Origin: Echinostoma caproni
Lineage: Eukaryota; Platyhelminthes; Trematoda; Plagiorchiida; Echinostomatidae
DNA: 64,000 nt
Direction: 5' to 3'
NCBI GenBank assembly: GCA_900618425.1
Contig: UZAN01039587.1
Coordinates: 71,797 to 135,796, forward strand
The position numbers and the translations under genes are program-made. Within the stretch, counting starts at the first letter, position 1; the number at the start of each line of letters is the position of its first letter. This document shows positions 1 to 11,147 of this stretch, one piece after another. The notes under the pieces were generated by a model, which was given only the letters and a program-made list of their open reading frames with translations, made no database searches and had not been told where the DNA came from.

Positions 1-559
1 ACGTAATGGGGATTGAGAAAGTCAGTGGGGCTAGAATGGAAGATGAGATGATGCATTTTATCAAGTGGGTTGGGTTAGACAGTCGTATCAAATGGATGAC
101 ATAAAAATTAGTTTCCTAACTTGAAGTAAAGTGTTTCGAAAACACGAAGAGATAGATAAGGAGCATGGGAAACGGCGACTCTGAGTTATTTCACGGAACA
201 CTTTCCGGAAAGTTTTTCTCCGTTTGTAACAACATACTAACTAGATTTCAATATAATAATAATAATGCATTTATCAACTTTCACCTAATGAAATAAGATA
301 TCGGTACATTCAAAGTGAGTCTTGCTAAATCTATCATGTGAAGACCAGCCGATGATCAGTGGAATTTCATGCATGAATATGAGATACTTGGAAACTTCAT
401 ACAGTACACACTCTTCTCTGCATATGCATTGGGCAAAAACCATCAGACACAAATATAGGTCGGAGTCTTCTTTTGAAAGTAAAAAATTCAGAACTCATAA
501 TCAATTTTGATAGGCTAGTCATTTGTTCACTTTCACAATAGGACAAGAAATCAGACTGA
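1..559. other. No gene recognised at window start
   Basis: Stop codons are frequent in all frames and I see no splice-bounded coding stretch, RNA gene or clear repeat before the Penelope-like remnant begins. The transition into that element is gradual, so part of the right edge may already be decayed element sequence. Confidence 0.5.
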
Positions 560-1740
560 AGCACCTATTCATCGGGTATTTAAAAAGGATATCCACATCT
601 CTCTGCCCTATAAAGAGAATCCAACAATGCGGCCTAGGACACAGCACATAAAAACGCTTTACAGAAAACCTACTATACTGCTGCATTAAGTGGATATTAC
701 GAAAGGAATGAACTTAGCAGGTAAACAAATGCTCTCTCTCGATGTTGGGTCTCTTTTCAAACTCGTCTGGAAACAGTAAGTTTCATCTGGGACCGATCCG
801 CTACAAACAGGCATCAATAATGCCGATCATTACTACGGTTATGTGGACAATATTTTCAGTTTCCAAGGAAAATATGGACCTTAATGATGCTATGTTGAAA
901 TCGGATACAGCACACTCAGAGATAAGCTTTCCAGGTACGAAGGAAGAAGACAACGAATTACCATTCCTCGGTAATACCTGAACGGGATGTTCATAGGACC
1001 CCAACTAGTGGAAAGTGCTTCGAAAAGCCAAATGGAACGGACAATACGGAAATTTCCATAGTAATGTACTGCTGAACTACAAGTGGAAGTTGGTGCACTG
1101 TCTCCTAAGGAGAGCAAGATGCATCTACTCAGAGGACACGTTAGAATCAGAATTAGCAGCTTTGCGAAAGAGGGTGTTAGAAAACGGCTACCCGGAAAGG
1201 TTTATTGATCGAAGCTGGTGAAAAAGAACTGAGCTGGTACCTGTATCTAAAGTTGAAACAAACTTAAAAATCAAACTACCGTTCAGAGGAGATTCGATAG
1301 CCCAAAGCATTGCTAGAGTTCTCANAGTTCTCAATACCGCAGTTAAGGCAACGTTCCATGCTCCCAAACTCAGATGCTTGTTCTCGACATCCCCCGTCAT
1401 CCGATTCCAGAACAAGGACAATTTGCCCATGCTGACCTCGTCAATGTTCATCCATAAATTCAAGTGCACTTTTGGCTCCACTTACATATGATAAGGCAGC
1501 TAGCCAAACACATCAAGGAACATCAGACAGTGTGGCTTGGGTTCAGAGCGAAGGCAGTCATTTTGAGTTCGATTGTTTCATCTTCCGTCGAGACCAGGCA
1601 TGTGGTGGGCGCTAGTTTGGCTTTCATCGTCATTTACCACGTCCCACAACACAAATCTGAAGCTATCCTAATAGAACCCCGAGCCGTAGCCGAAAAAATC
1701 ATGATCTGCTTATTTGAGCCACGATAAGATGCAGAAAAAC
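560..1740 (+). mobile_element. Penelope-like retroelement remnant (RT to GIY-YIG)
   Basis: This is a decayed Penelope-like element (PLE), a retroelement that joins a reverse transcriptase (RT) to a C-terminal GIY-YIG endonuclease. Reading the plus strand across several frameshifts, the pieces appear in PLE order. First comes an RT strand motif LSLDVGSLF near 735. The active-site segment YYGYVDNIFSFQGKYGP lies near 830-880, with YVDN in place of the usual YxDD. Then come NELPFL (about 955), a thumb segment with FHSNVLLNYK and LENGYPERFIDR (about 1050-1215), and KLPFRGDSIA to LRCLFSTSPVI (about 1270-1405). A damaged endonuclease follows, with the GSTYI motif near 1478 and RQLAKHIKEHQTVWL near 1490-1530. 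At least four frame changes and an N at 1325 show that it is dead. Family order and motifs are from knowledge of PLEs; the assignment is firm, the edges are approximate. Confidence 0.85.
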
Positions 1741-3097
1741 ATTGGCTCAGGCAAAATATTTTCCTGGCCCAAAGAGGACAACACGCATGAGCGTTGCGAC
1801 AACTTAAGTAATAGTCAACGGTGACCTTACCCGTTCATATCCGAAAAAGCCAACTATGGAGGCATGTTACCCTCGTCCATCCCTTTGCTATCATTATTTA
1901 GCCACGAGTGCTTGGCCCCAACACATCAATCTCTTGTTGTTTGCCAAAATAAAGTTGATTGGGATCACATGAGGATGAACTCACCGAATACAATTACTCC
2001 CGTACTAGCTGTGTTCTGGTATCACTTACATGGCGATGACAGCACTCAAATGTCATTCACCATGTTCATTTCGTTATGACGAATCAGGGAAACGTCCCAA
2101 TCAGTCAACAAAGATAAAGATTGCCACTGGCTCGCATTCTTGTCACCTAGGATATGTTTCTACCTGTTTTACCGCGAAGCACTTTAGATGGATCCAAGCA
2201 ACCCATTTATTACGAGGGTTAAAACATAATCGTGGCTGATCGTTGCGATTAAACTTTCCGTATGTTAATGGTGCGATTCGGGAAATGTTTCTAGCGTTGT
2301 CAACCGAAATACGAGACGTGCTAGCACTTTTCTGAGTGCTATCCAGTGATTAGTTTAATATAACCGTTTTGGCGTAGTTCGAGTAGGCTGTTTGTGTATG
2401 TGCGCCTCGTTTTGCATTAAAGCAGTTATCAAAAAACCGGGTGCGATAAGCACCGATCAGCTGATCGATTTCCTTTTAAAGTTTGCTTGAAAGTTGGTCG
2501 ACGTTTGGTGAGATGATAATGAGAGCGACCAATATGTGATGACCGTGGCGGTATACTGGGTGTGAAGCACCCGTTTGATTATGGAATCACGTGATCACAT
2601 GAGTATAAGTGTGATTAGCGGAAGGAATCAAACAGAGCAATTGAAAGTGCCCCATAGATGCTATTGTTGTGCGAAATGCTCGCGCAGGTATGTCATTTGT
2701 GTATGAATATGGACTCAATGATCGCACACACACACATAACAGGGTTTCATTCATTTTATTCTGTTCTTCCATTTGTTTGTTTGTTTGTTCAGGTCGAACT
2801 GTTGTTGCATTAACCCAAATGTTACATTCTCTGATCGCCTGGAGTCGGAGGAAGAACAAAGACCGTCCACTTTTCGAATCCGTTTACGTTCGAATGAATG
2901 GTGTGCATGCGTCACGCACTAAGCCACATGACAAGAAAGACAATTATATCATCAAAGGTCAAGGTCAATGAGACAGTTCACCAATAGCCACATTACATAC
3001 ATATCCCAATGAGTAACAGCTAAACAGATGAACAAGAAAAATGAGAATATGCAAACCACTGTTTCTTTGAATTCACGTGGGATTAAGATGTATGCTA
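1741..3097. other. No gene recognised
   Basis: Only short unrelated open frames occur. A pyrimidine-rich tract with GTTT units ending in cag at about 2774-2792 looks like a splice acceptor and opens a 59-codon frame, but no donor or recognisable protein follows, so I do not call an exon. Confidence 0.5.
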
Positions 3098-3262
3098 TAG
3101 TTATGCACTGACGCTTTTCGCCGTCTATGGCGCATATCTAAGTTCTTCAACCTGCAGATCCACGGTTCGAGTCCGATTTGGGGACGAACTAGTGTGCATT
3201 ATTGACGAGTAACAACAAAGGCAAAACAACTGCTCTGTTCTGTTTATCGACCAACACATAAA
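3098..3262 (+). repeat. tRNA-derived SINE copy (plus strand)
   Basis: A tRNA-like head carries an RNA polymerase III B-box, GGTTCGAGTCC at 3164-3174, preceded by a degenerate A-box-like segment near 3128-3142. Downstream lies a body reading GGCAAAACAACTGCTCTG and GTTTATCG, which matches in order the body of the SINE at 7745-8045 (CGAAACAGCTG and GTTTATCG). The similarity between the two copies supports a mobile SINE rather than a solitary tRNA gene. Both ends are uncertain. Confidence 0.6.
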
Positions 3263-6200
3263 TTCCTATCGATTACCTTGTATCTTTTATTTTATCACAC
3301 AGTCACCGGTGCGCTAAGTTATTTACTACTGACCGCTTTTCTGGCTTCCGGTTCACACGATTCCCGTTTTGTCCAATCAACTATTCAATCCACAATCACC
3401 AATTTCTCTTAGAAACCAATCAATAGTGCCGACTCACGGGCCCACCCAGAAATGGAAATTAGGCGTTTGTTTCTAATACCTTTCTGATGCAGTTTGAGTG
3501 CATTGCTCCTCGAGTAGGTCGTTGATTGTATGAAGTGGTGGTTATGGGGGTAGGTTAAGTTTGAATGATGGTTAATTGTAGCCCATAAATCCGTTACTTT
3601 TTGACTGCCGCACTTGAACTCACTCATTTGAAGCCCTCACGCGTACAATGATGATGCATATTTTCTGGAACTAATTATGATCAGTGTTGTTTATCTACTT
3701 GGAAGCAACATGATAATTCCGAGCTTTCAAAAGTAGCGCCATCCAGATAGAGGTGATAGTTTTTATATCTGTAACGCCGCGATTTGAAGGCTCTGTTTTC
3801 AGTCAGAATAGAGCTAAGCCTAAAGTTTGTCGGTCAACATGTAATGAACTGGAGACAAAAGTTTAACTGACAGTGAAACTCGATTTTTATGACGTGTTTG
3901 CAGTGATGTAAGAAATTTTGTTGTTGGGGTTGGAAAATCAGTCGCCGCGTGGTTTGTTAACTACCTACGTGAAGGTGCTCGAGAGACAATATATTCATAA
4001 GCGATATGATTATTTTTGGATCAGACTTGGAGAGAAGGCGATCAGGATCGTCATGATGATGAAGTAAATGACAATTACGGGCTCCATCGAGATGTGCTCG
4101 ATATCTGTGACTCAAGCGACTCACTGAACATTGTTGAGCAATCTCTTACGCAATGGCTGTAGAGAAATGAGTTATGTCCCTGGTACTGGCTTACTCTGAA
4201 CTTGAAGGCGGCATACCAAAATCTGCCAACAACATCCGACTTGAGGAAGCAGTGATTGAGTGGTATAAACCATCGACCAATCTCCCGATTACGAGTGTTC
4301 GAACTCCAATACCTTTGTCTTACTTTCCTACTCATTGAATAGTAGTTTACCATAAGAACCGGGCTCTGATTTCCAATCATGCACACGTGGCACACGCTAT
4401 TGTAGTTATTTTTATGGAATATGTTCGAGTACAAACAATTTTCAGGAAGAGCCAATCAAGGCCAGGCAACTAAAAAAGAGAAGGGTGATGAAAGTGTTAT
4501 TTAGACCTGCAACCATCGGATGACACGTTGATCAGCTAGAAGGTTGAGAATAAATGCTGATTATTATCCTTTCGACTAGTTGAAATCGGTTGCAACATCG
4601 TACACAAACCGCGTTCTATCGTTTTCTTCCGTGTACATAACTTCAGTTATCCACGTCTCATTCTCGCTTTTAATTCCTTGCTGACTGGAGTAAAGTGACA
4701 GATGTTCCATCAATCTAATAAACTTTATCAATCTCTGGCTAGTAGTTTATCCCCGTCATGACATCATTTCTTCCGTAGAAATGTCATTTCTTTTAACATA
4801 CTGACGCTTCTAGTTTGCATAACCTTTGGACAGACCATTTCCGAGCGATATGGACTATTATCTATCACATCATGCACGGGATTCGTGTGGCTCTCTGTCT
4901 ATTGTCATGGTTGATCCCTGTCACTTGGATACACACATGTGCCTATGGATTAATTAGGTCGACAAGATGAAGCGCTCAGTGTGTCTGCGTGTGTGTGTAT
5001 GCGTGTGCCGAAAACCTGGCCGTCACTCACGCTCTCATTCATCGCGTATCCGCTGTCACATCAGATAAATTTTCCTCTCCTGTTTCTGGTCTGTTAAGTT
5101 GATCAGTTTACCATCCAGACACACGCATGAGAAATCGCCACTTTTGCAGATGGATTATTCTGAAAGGCCAGCGTACAAACAATTATTCAACTATTCTCGC
5201 CGCATGCACAATTGTGACACTTGGTCAAGCGAACCAGGTGAACTGAGTGATGGTCCCAACAGGGATAAGGATGCATGCGTTCCAGAAAAATGAGCCTTTT
5301 TTGTGTTTTCTATCTCTTGCATATGACAATCGCCATGGAGTTGACTTTGTGTTATTATTACAGTAAATACAATGTTTACTTTTCCTAAACAGCTCTTTCT
5401 TCCTCCATCTGTCTTGCTGTCGAAAGACTACGCATCTCTGGGGATGAGCATTTCTATTCCACCACCGGCGAAAGAAACGACCAACTGATCAACGTGAAGT
5501 TACAAACTTTGCGTGAGAACGTATTTGCTTGAGTCATTCACAGTTTCTAGACTTGAGTTTTCATTATATTATTTGAATGTCAACATGGGGATTTTAATTT
5601 AGTTCCAACCATGATTAAAAAACATCCAACCTGAGGTAAACCTGGTCGACAAATTGCTCTTCGGTGATCAATTTATCTGAAGCATTAGAAAAATTAGTTT
5701 AATAACTAATGCATAATGTAGATGTCACAATGCCCAGTCTCAGATTGCAAGTGTCATACGAACGGCAATTTCGCCTCAGCTTGGAGTGGACAAAAACGAC
5801 TGAAATAAAACAGATACGTGAACAAATGTATTAGCATAACACAGCAAGGTTGTTTGAGGGAGAAAAATGAAATTCAATCTTAACTTTTGACGCAGTGTCC
5901 GTTTGAATTTCGCCGGACTGCTTTCAGTTTGTTATTTGTTCATTTCCCCCACCCACCCATCGTCACACACACACACACAGACCAATAAATGTGTGCGTCT
6001 GTGTGATTGCCGAGATGACAGCTGGATTGCACAGGGATATGGAAATCAAGCTCCAGGGGGCGGAGCGTACGGAGAGCTTGTTTGTGACCGTAATCAACGC
6101 TATTCGTGTTTGGCAAACCCACTCACTGTTCACTCTGGTGCACACAGCATCACGTTCTGTTTGACCTGAGACGATGCCCGTGTTTGGTCCATCATTTGTA

Positions 6201-7150
6201 CAAACGCGATTCGCATAGAACAAGGGATTATCCTGTCCCGTTTGATCATTCTTAAACTAATCATTTCAAGAACTGACTAGTATCGATCAAACAAACCGGG
6301 TGAGATAATGAGTTTCTCCTCGATGAACTGAAAAGGGTCAAAATCGACCACGGTGATCGTACCACGTCACCCAGCAAACTATTCAAATTATGTATAAAGT
6401 CTTTTCAAACTCTGAATTCACACATTCCCGTTGAAAGAATTTTGTTTTGGTTCACAATGTGTTTTGAATGGTTTTTAAAGAGATGTTCCTTTCGTTCTAT
6501 TTTGTGAGTAGTGGGATTGATAAATTTTTCCCGCTCTTTCACTCTCTTTCACTCTCTCACTATTTTGGCACCAAGTAAACTGCCTCCGATTTTGGCCCGT
6601 TAGTCGAATAAAGTGAGTGACTGTTCAGCGCTGTGCCAATGGAGCTCAAAAGGCCACTGACCTGTAAAACCCTGGTTATTATCCGAACACAAATGCAAGA
6701 TGGGAACGATTTATTGTCTTTTAGATTGTCTACTTGACTGGCAGAGAAGTGTGACATAAAAACAAAAAAACTGTGGGCAAATTATCAACGATACAAAATA
6801 CAATCGGGAGACTCAGTCAGTGAAAATTGCTAGACTGTGGACAGCGCTGGCTGTTGTCTCTAAAAGACAAATCTTTGTATATCCAGGGCCAGTTGAGAGT
6901 GCCAACGCTGAAGTATTGACCTGTGGGTTTTCAAAGGTTGAACCCTAACATCAGCACTGAATGAAAGTGAGCATTTATCATATACGAAAGCAGTAAATTC
7001 AATGTACATCTCAGCAAACTACTGGTTTGAACCACATTATACTTCCTTACACGTGAATATGAGATTGACCGTACATTAACGTGGGATTTTCATTCCCTTT
7101 CCTGGGACCTGATAATATATATCTCTCCGAAGCGTGTATGTGTTATGAGC
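3263..7150. other. Non-coding stretch, no gene recognised
   Basis: This stretch holds only short open frames with no recognisable protein and no convincing acceptor-donor pairs. A minus-strand frame of 126 codons at 4075-4455 has no family motif that I recognise and is probably chance. A CA microsatellite lies at 5964-5979. Confidence 0.5.
5964..5979. repeat. CA dinucleotide microsatellite
   Basis: Eight CA units in a row. Simple-sequence repeat with no other visible role. Confidence 0.9.
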
Positions 7151-7689
7151 TACTACTCATAGTTCTGAGTAGTACGCAAAAGGATACCGAAGGTGTTTCA
7201 TTCAAGGGTCAAAAATGAACAAGGCCTATTAGAGTAGATTACTATGTTCGAAATGATAACTACGGCCTGTTCCCTTCTCCATCTTGTATGTGGCCGCGAT
7301 TTTGATGGTATGTATGTTCAAAATGGGATATATCGTTATATGTACGGCAAATTATCAATACTCTAACTCTGGTTCGTAATAAACGATTCGCCTCGAGCCA
7401 GCACTGGTCTTTTGGAATTGTAACAACTGAAGTGATTATCCTGCGGACGTCACTAGTGTTCACAATTCCAAAAGACNAGAGTTAGGGTATGGATAATTTG
7501 CCGTACATGTGACAATATATCTCATTTTGAACATACCATCAAAATTCTCGGCCGAACATAAGATACTGACTGGAACAGACTGTAGTTATCATTTCGAACA
7601 CAATTCACTCTAATTGGTCTTGTTGATTTTTGATCGTTGAAAGAACCCATCAATCGCATCCATTTGCGCACTACTCACAGAGATGAGTA
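7151..7689. repeat. Long imperfect inverted repeat (foldback or MITE-like)
   Basis: The two halves are reverse complements of each other over nearly their whole length. Matching pieces include ACTACTCA at 7152-7159 and 7670-7677, the segment from the AACAAGGCC side (about 7220) with GGTCTTGTT (about 7617), the TTTTGATGGTATG segment (about 7302) with CATACCATCAAAA (about 7533), TGTACGGCAAATTATC (about 7340) with GATAATTTGCCGTACA (about 7492), and the inner stem 7407-7421 with 7462-7476. A 40-nt loop lies at 7422-7461. Each outer end also forms its own small hairpin, ACTACTCA with TGAGTAGT or TGAGTA. The left arm has 36 extra bases (7371-7406) where the right arm has a single N (7477). No transposase is encoded. 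A non-autonomous foldback DNA element is a fair inference. Confidence 0.8.
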
Positions 7690-7744
7690 AAACTTGACAA
7701 CAGTGTGTGCTTAACATACAAGTCTTCAAACATGCTAAAACCAT

Positions 7745-8045
7745 TTTTTTAGAGTATCAAGCTTGGATTAGCCTGTTCGATCATTCAAACGCATCGAGCA
7801 CTCTTGATGGTCTTGTCTGTGGGCCTTACTCCTTGGGAAATCGTTAATCCCCCACCTTTTGTACGCATTTAAATGCGAAATAAATGTTTGCGATAAACGA
7901 CAAAGAGCAATAAACAGCTGTTTCGTCCTGTTTAGGACTGGTCATCAGTGCGTTCGTTTTCTACCCATGTCAGGACTCGAACCGCGATTCTTCTGGCTGC
8001 GACTTCAAACCTTAAGCTACACGGTCGACGATTATCACCTTGTGC
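7745..8045 (-). repeat. tRNA-derived SINE copy (minus strand) next to a second SINE tail
   Basis: Read on the minus strand, a tRNA-like head has an A-box-like TAGCTTAAGG (about 8011-8020) and a B-box GGTTCGAGTCC (complement of 7973-7983). A body with GACGAAACAGCTG and TCGTTTATCGC follows, then a tail AATCCAAGCTTGATACTCT and an A-run ending near 7745. The same tail sequence, AATCCAAGCTTGATACTTT plus A residues, occurs again at about 8058-8078 just upstream. This suggests that a second, 5'-truncated copy sits head to tail beside this one. I infer the family from the internal promoter boxes and the shared parts with the copies at 3098 and 21738. Confidence 0.65.
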
Positions 8046-8078
8046 GATCAATCAGTTTTTAAAGTATCAAGCTTGGAT

Positions 8079-9926
8079 TGACTCATTCGATTGTTCAGGA
8101 GTACCATGTTTCTGTGTTTTTGAAACTGTCTTTATGACTGAAATAGAACCCATATGTAATGGTGTTTGAATACAATTTGGAAGACATTTAAGAAAATTCA
8201 TTATTTTCTCTTCTACTTTGTCCATTTCCTTTCATTTCTGAAGAAATTACGTACTCGATTGTTTAAACCTTACTACATTAAGTCTTATGTTCGTGTTCGT
8301 TTATAAAAAACATGTCACCGGGAATTTCTGATTCAGCTGAATTTTTTTTGAGTCACATGTGGGAAGTGTGATACGGATTTCGATTAACCGTACGTCAAAC
8401 AATAACTTCACAAAAAATTCCCAGTTCATCCGTCCAACCCAGCACACAGGAATAGCTAGACTCTAGTTTTGCTCGTGTTCCAACTCATTCGTACTGCATG
8501 TTTACGGATTCGTCAAACTGCGTTAAAAAACCTGACATGGAAGGTGAACGGGAGTTTGTTTGTTAACTGCCAAATAACTCCGGGGTTGACCGGAATTCTG
8601 AACTCTGCGAAATGAGGTGATTTACAACCCATTCTTTTTGAATTTTGGTAGCCGAAAATCAGTTGATTCCCAATGCTCCAGTTGAAACAATTATGTATGT
8701 AGTTGATTCCAGTGTTAAATTGCGGCGAAGTTACTTAAGGAAAAAAATTAACGCCCATGTTAAACCGATGGCGAAACAATCAAGACCATCCATTTGACTT
8801 GAAGCCGTGCGTGGATGGTTGATGCGTACTCCTTTACGCAGCGGGTTCTCCACCAGTAGGGCTACAAAGCCACACACAGAGTGATGATCATTTCATCACC
8901 CAACCGAAACTTATGTTTTATTATGGGACTACACACGGGACAAAAGTCGCTTGGACGTCCTGTTCTTCAAGCAAAACAAAGCAAATTTCAAACCGGATGG
9001 GTAAACTCTTTGTGGAGCATCAAATTTTGTTGAATTTAGGTGCTGACTGGCCCATAGAATAGTTGCTTTAATCCATACGGTGATAATATGCCCATAGGTG
9101 GATCTGGTGTGTTTAGGAAATTAATGTTAGAAGGACTCGTTTCTACAATGGTGTGTATATGATATGCAATGTGAAAAAATGACGATGATTTTCTGGTGTG
9201 AGGTGGGGGTGGTTGTGTTCGGCTCTGGCAACATGCAACATGACCTCAAACGGGTTTATGAGGAAGTGATGCTGATCATATTTTCCGGGATATTTCTCAA
9301 ACCAAACCACTCAAAGAACTTGGATACTAACGAGCGTTGCATAATAAGGAGGATTAAGAATTTTATCCTAAAAATAAAGATGTATCGAGAAATGCGTGTT
9401 TCATTGGGGGTAATATAAGACTTTCAAAACAAACTGAACGTTTTTGCCTTGATAGAAAAGGTATGTAAATTGTAATTGGGAAACTGATTTTCACAGGCAA
9501 ACAGTTTTTGATTTTATTCTGTGGTTAAAAAGCAAACATATATCTCCAAACATATCTAATCATTTCAATGATGCACTCAATTCCCACCATTATTTTCGGT
9601 CCAAAGGTTCGCACCAAGGTCAATCGGTAGGTGAAAAGTACACAAATTCTCTGTCACCTAAAAAGCTAATGAAAGACCTCATCAGTGCATCATCAGTTCA
9701 GCGTGTTTTGATTGGTCGTTTTGAAGAAATGTGTTTTTGACCAATCGAATTTATTTGCCCCAGGTACATTGTCGACCCGTTTGATTGGAATACAGTTGAC
9801 CTTTATATTTGGTCTATGTGATTAGGGAAATTGCCGGGCAATCTGCCTGCCATCGTACACGCACACGTACGGAATTGTTCCACATGTAAGATGTGCCATT
9901 ATTTTTCCTGATTTGAATGGGACATC
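8079..9926. other. Upstream flank of the receptor gene
   Basis: No other gene is recognised. An in-frame TGA at 9909-9911, six codons before the receptor ATG, shows that coding does not extend further upstream in this exon. A 5' untranslated region and possible upstream non-coding exons must lie here or beyond, but I cannot place a promoter or transcription start from the sequence. Confidence 0.5.
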
Positions 9927-11147
9927 ATGACCGAGCCGAGTGCGTTGGATAATGTGACCAACAATCTGTTTAATCGTTGTCGCCTATTCATTGAACAGGC
10001 CCAAGCTGGCATATTGACCGATCCAGATGCGATCTCATTGTGCTTGCCTTCACAGTACAAAATCTGGGAGGCTATTCTCATCGGATTGGTTCTCACCATG
10101 TTAACAGTTGCAACAGCTGGCGGTAATCTGCTGATCGGATTAGCAATCCTGCTCGTAAGACGATTACGCAATCCGGCGAATTTGTTACTGTTAAATTTGG
10201 CGCTATCCGATTTCATGATCAGCTTATTGGTACTGCCGTTTGCCGTTATTTATCAGCTGACTGGATATTGGCCATTTGATCAGAACGTGTGCGATGTATA
10301 TATTGTTTGCGATGTGCTCCTTTGTACCGCTTCCATCCTGAGTTTGTGTGCAATTTCAGTGGATCGATATTTGGCGATCACGCGACCACTGACCTATGCA
10401 TCAAAACGTACGACAAGTCGAATGATATTCATGATAGGTACATGTTGGCTTTTGGCCGGATTAATCAGCGTTCCCCCAGTGTTTATTTTTGAAAAACCCA
10501 AACTACTGTTCCACTGTGGATACAGTGAAGATTTGACTTATCAGATCTATGCCACATTCAGTGCGTTCTACATTCCTTTGTTTATTATGCTGGTCCTGTA
10601 CGGTAGAATCTATTTCATAGTACGGAAATTGGCTGTCACAAACAGTCGTGCATCATCTCAATTGTGTGAAAAGTTGAATTTGAGCGACATTCCCGTCGAA
10701 CGATCAAATGGTTTAGGAGGTCGCGGTGAACGATTACCATCAGCTGAAATGGGTGGTGAGCATTTGGCATTAAAAACACCGTCTCAGAGCCCTTTGTGTG
10801 GTCGAACTTCAGCCAGGCTGGAAAGTATATGCGGTGAGGGAGGCGCATGTGGTACACGTTCACAAATCCACGAAAATCCACGAACGATTTCCAATGACTT
10901 AGGACCAGCGATGCGATCGAACTCAAACAGATTAATACCACCGTTTGGTCTAACCAGTCTGCAAATGCAGTCATCTACGTTCTCGCGACTATTATCCAAG
11001 GGGTCAAGAAGAGAATCGTTATCGTCCGAACCGATTCCACGAAAACGTGGCTTCGCGAACAGTTCGGAGAACGCAAAAGCTGTCATCACTTTGGGTGTGA
11101 TTATGGGAAGTTTCACTTTGTGTTGGCTACCCTTCTTCCTATGTCAG
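9927..11147 (+). CDS. 5-HT7-like serotonin receptor (class A GPCR), exon 1, residues 1-407
   Basis: Exon 1 encodes the N-terminus through membrane helix 6 of a class A biogenic-amine receptor. In this family the amine binds in the helix bundle at the plasma membrane and the receptor signals through a G protein. The ATG follows an in-frame stop by six codons. Visible landmarks: glycosylation sequon N9; helix 1 (47-77) with N67; helix 2 with D95; C122 and ECL2 C197 for the conserved disulphide; amine-anchoring D129; DRY at 146-148; W174; helix 5 (205-234) with T210, A213 and P217; helix 6 with CWLPFF at 399-404. TM3 (CDVLLCTAS), the ITRPLTYASKR loop and AFYIP in TM5 closely match 5-HT7-type receptors. 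Intracellular loop 3 is long (about 235-382) and rich in Ser, Arg and Gly. The exon ends CAG/gtaggt in phase 0. Receptor class is near certain; serotonin as ligand is inferred. Confidence 0.96.

Noticed and set aside
2774..2971. Acceptor-like tract followed by an open frame
   Set aside because: The tract is a GTTT repeat, the frame has no donor or recognisable protein, and a similar tract occurs elsewhere.
10636..11116. Minus-strand frames of about 110 codons over receptor exon 1
   Set aside because: They are antisense shadows of the receptor coding sequence with no motif of their own.
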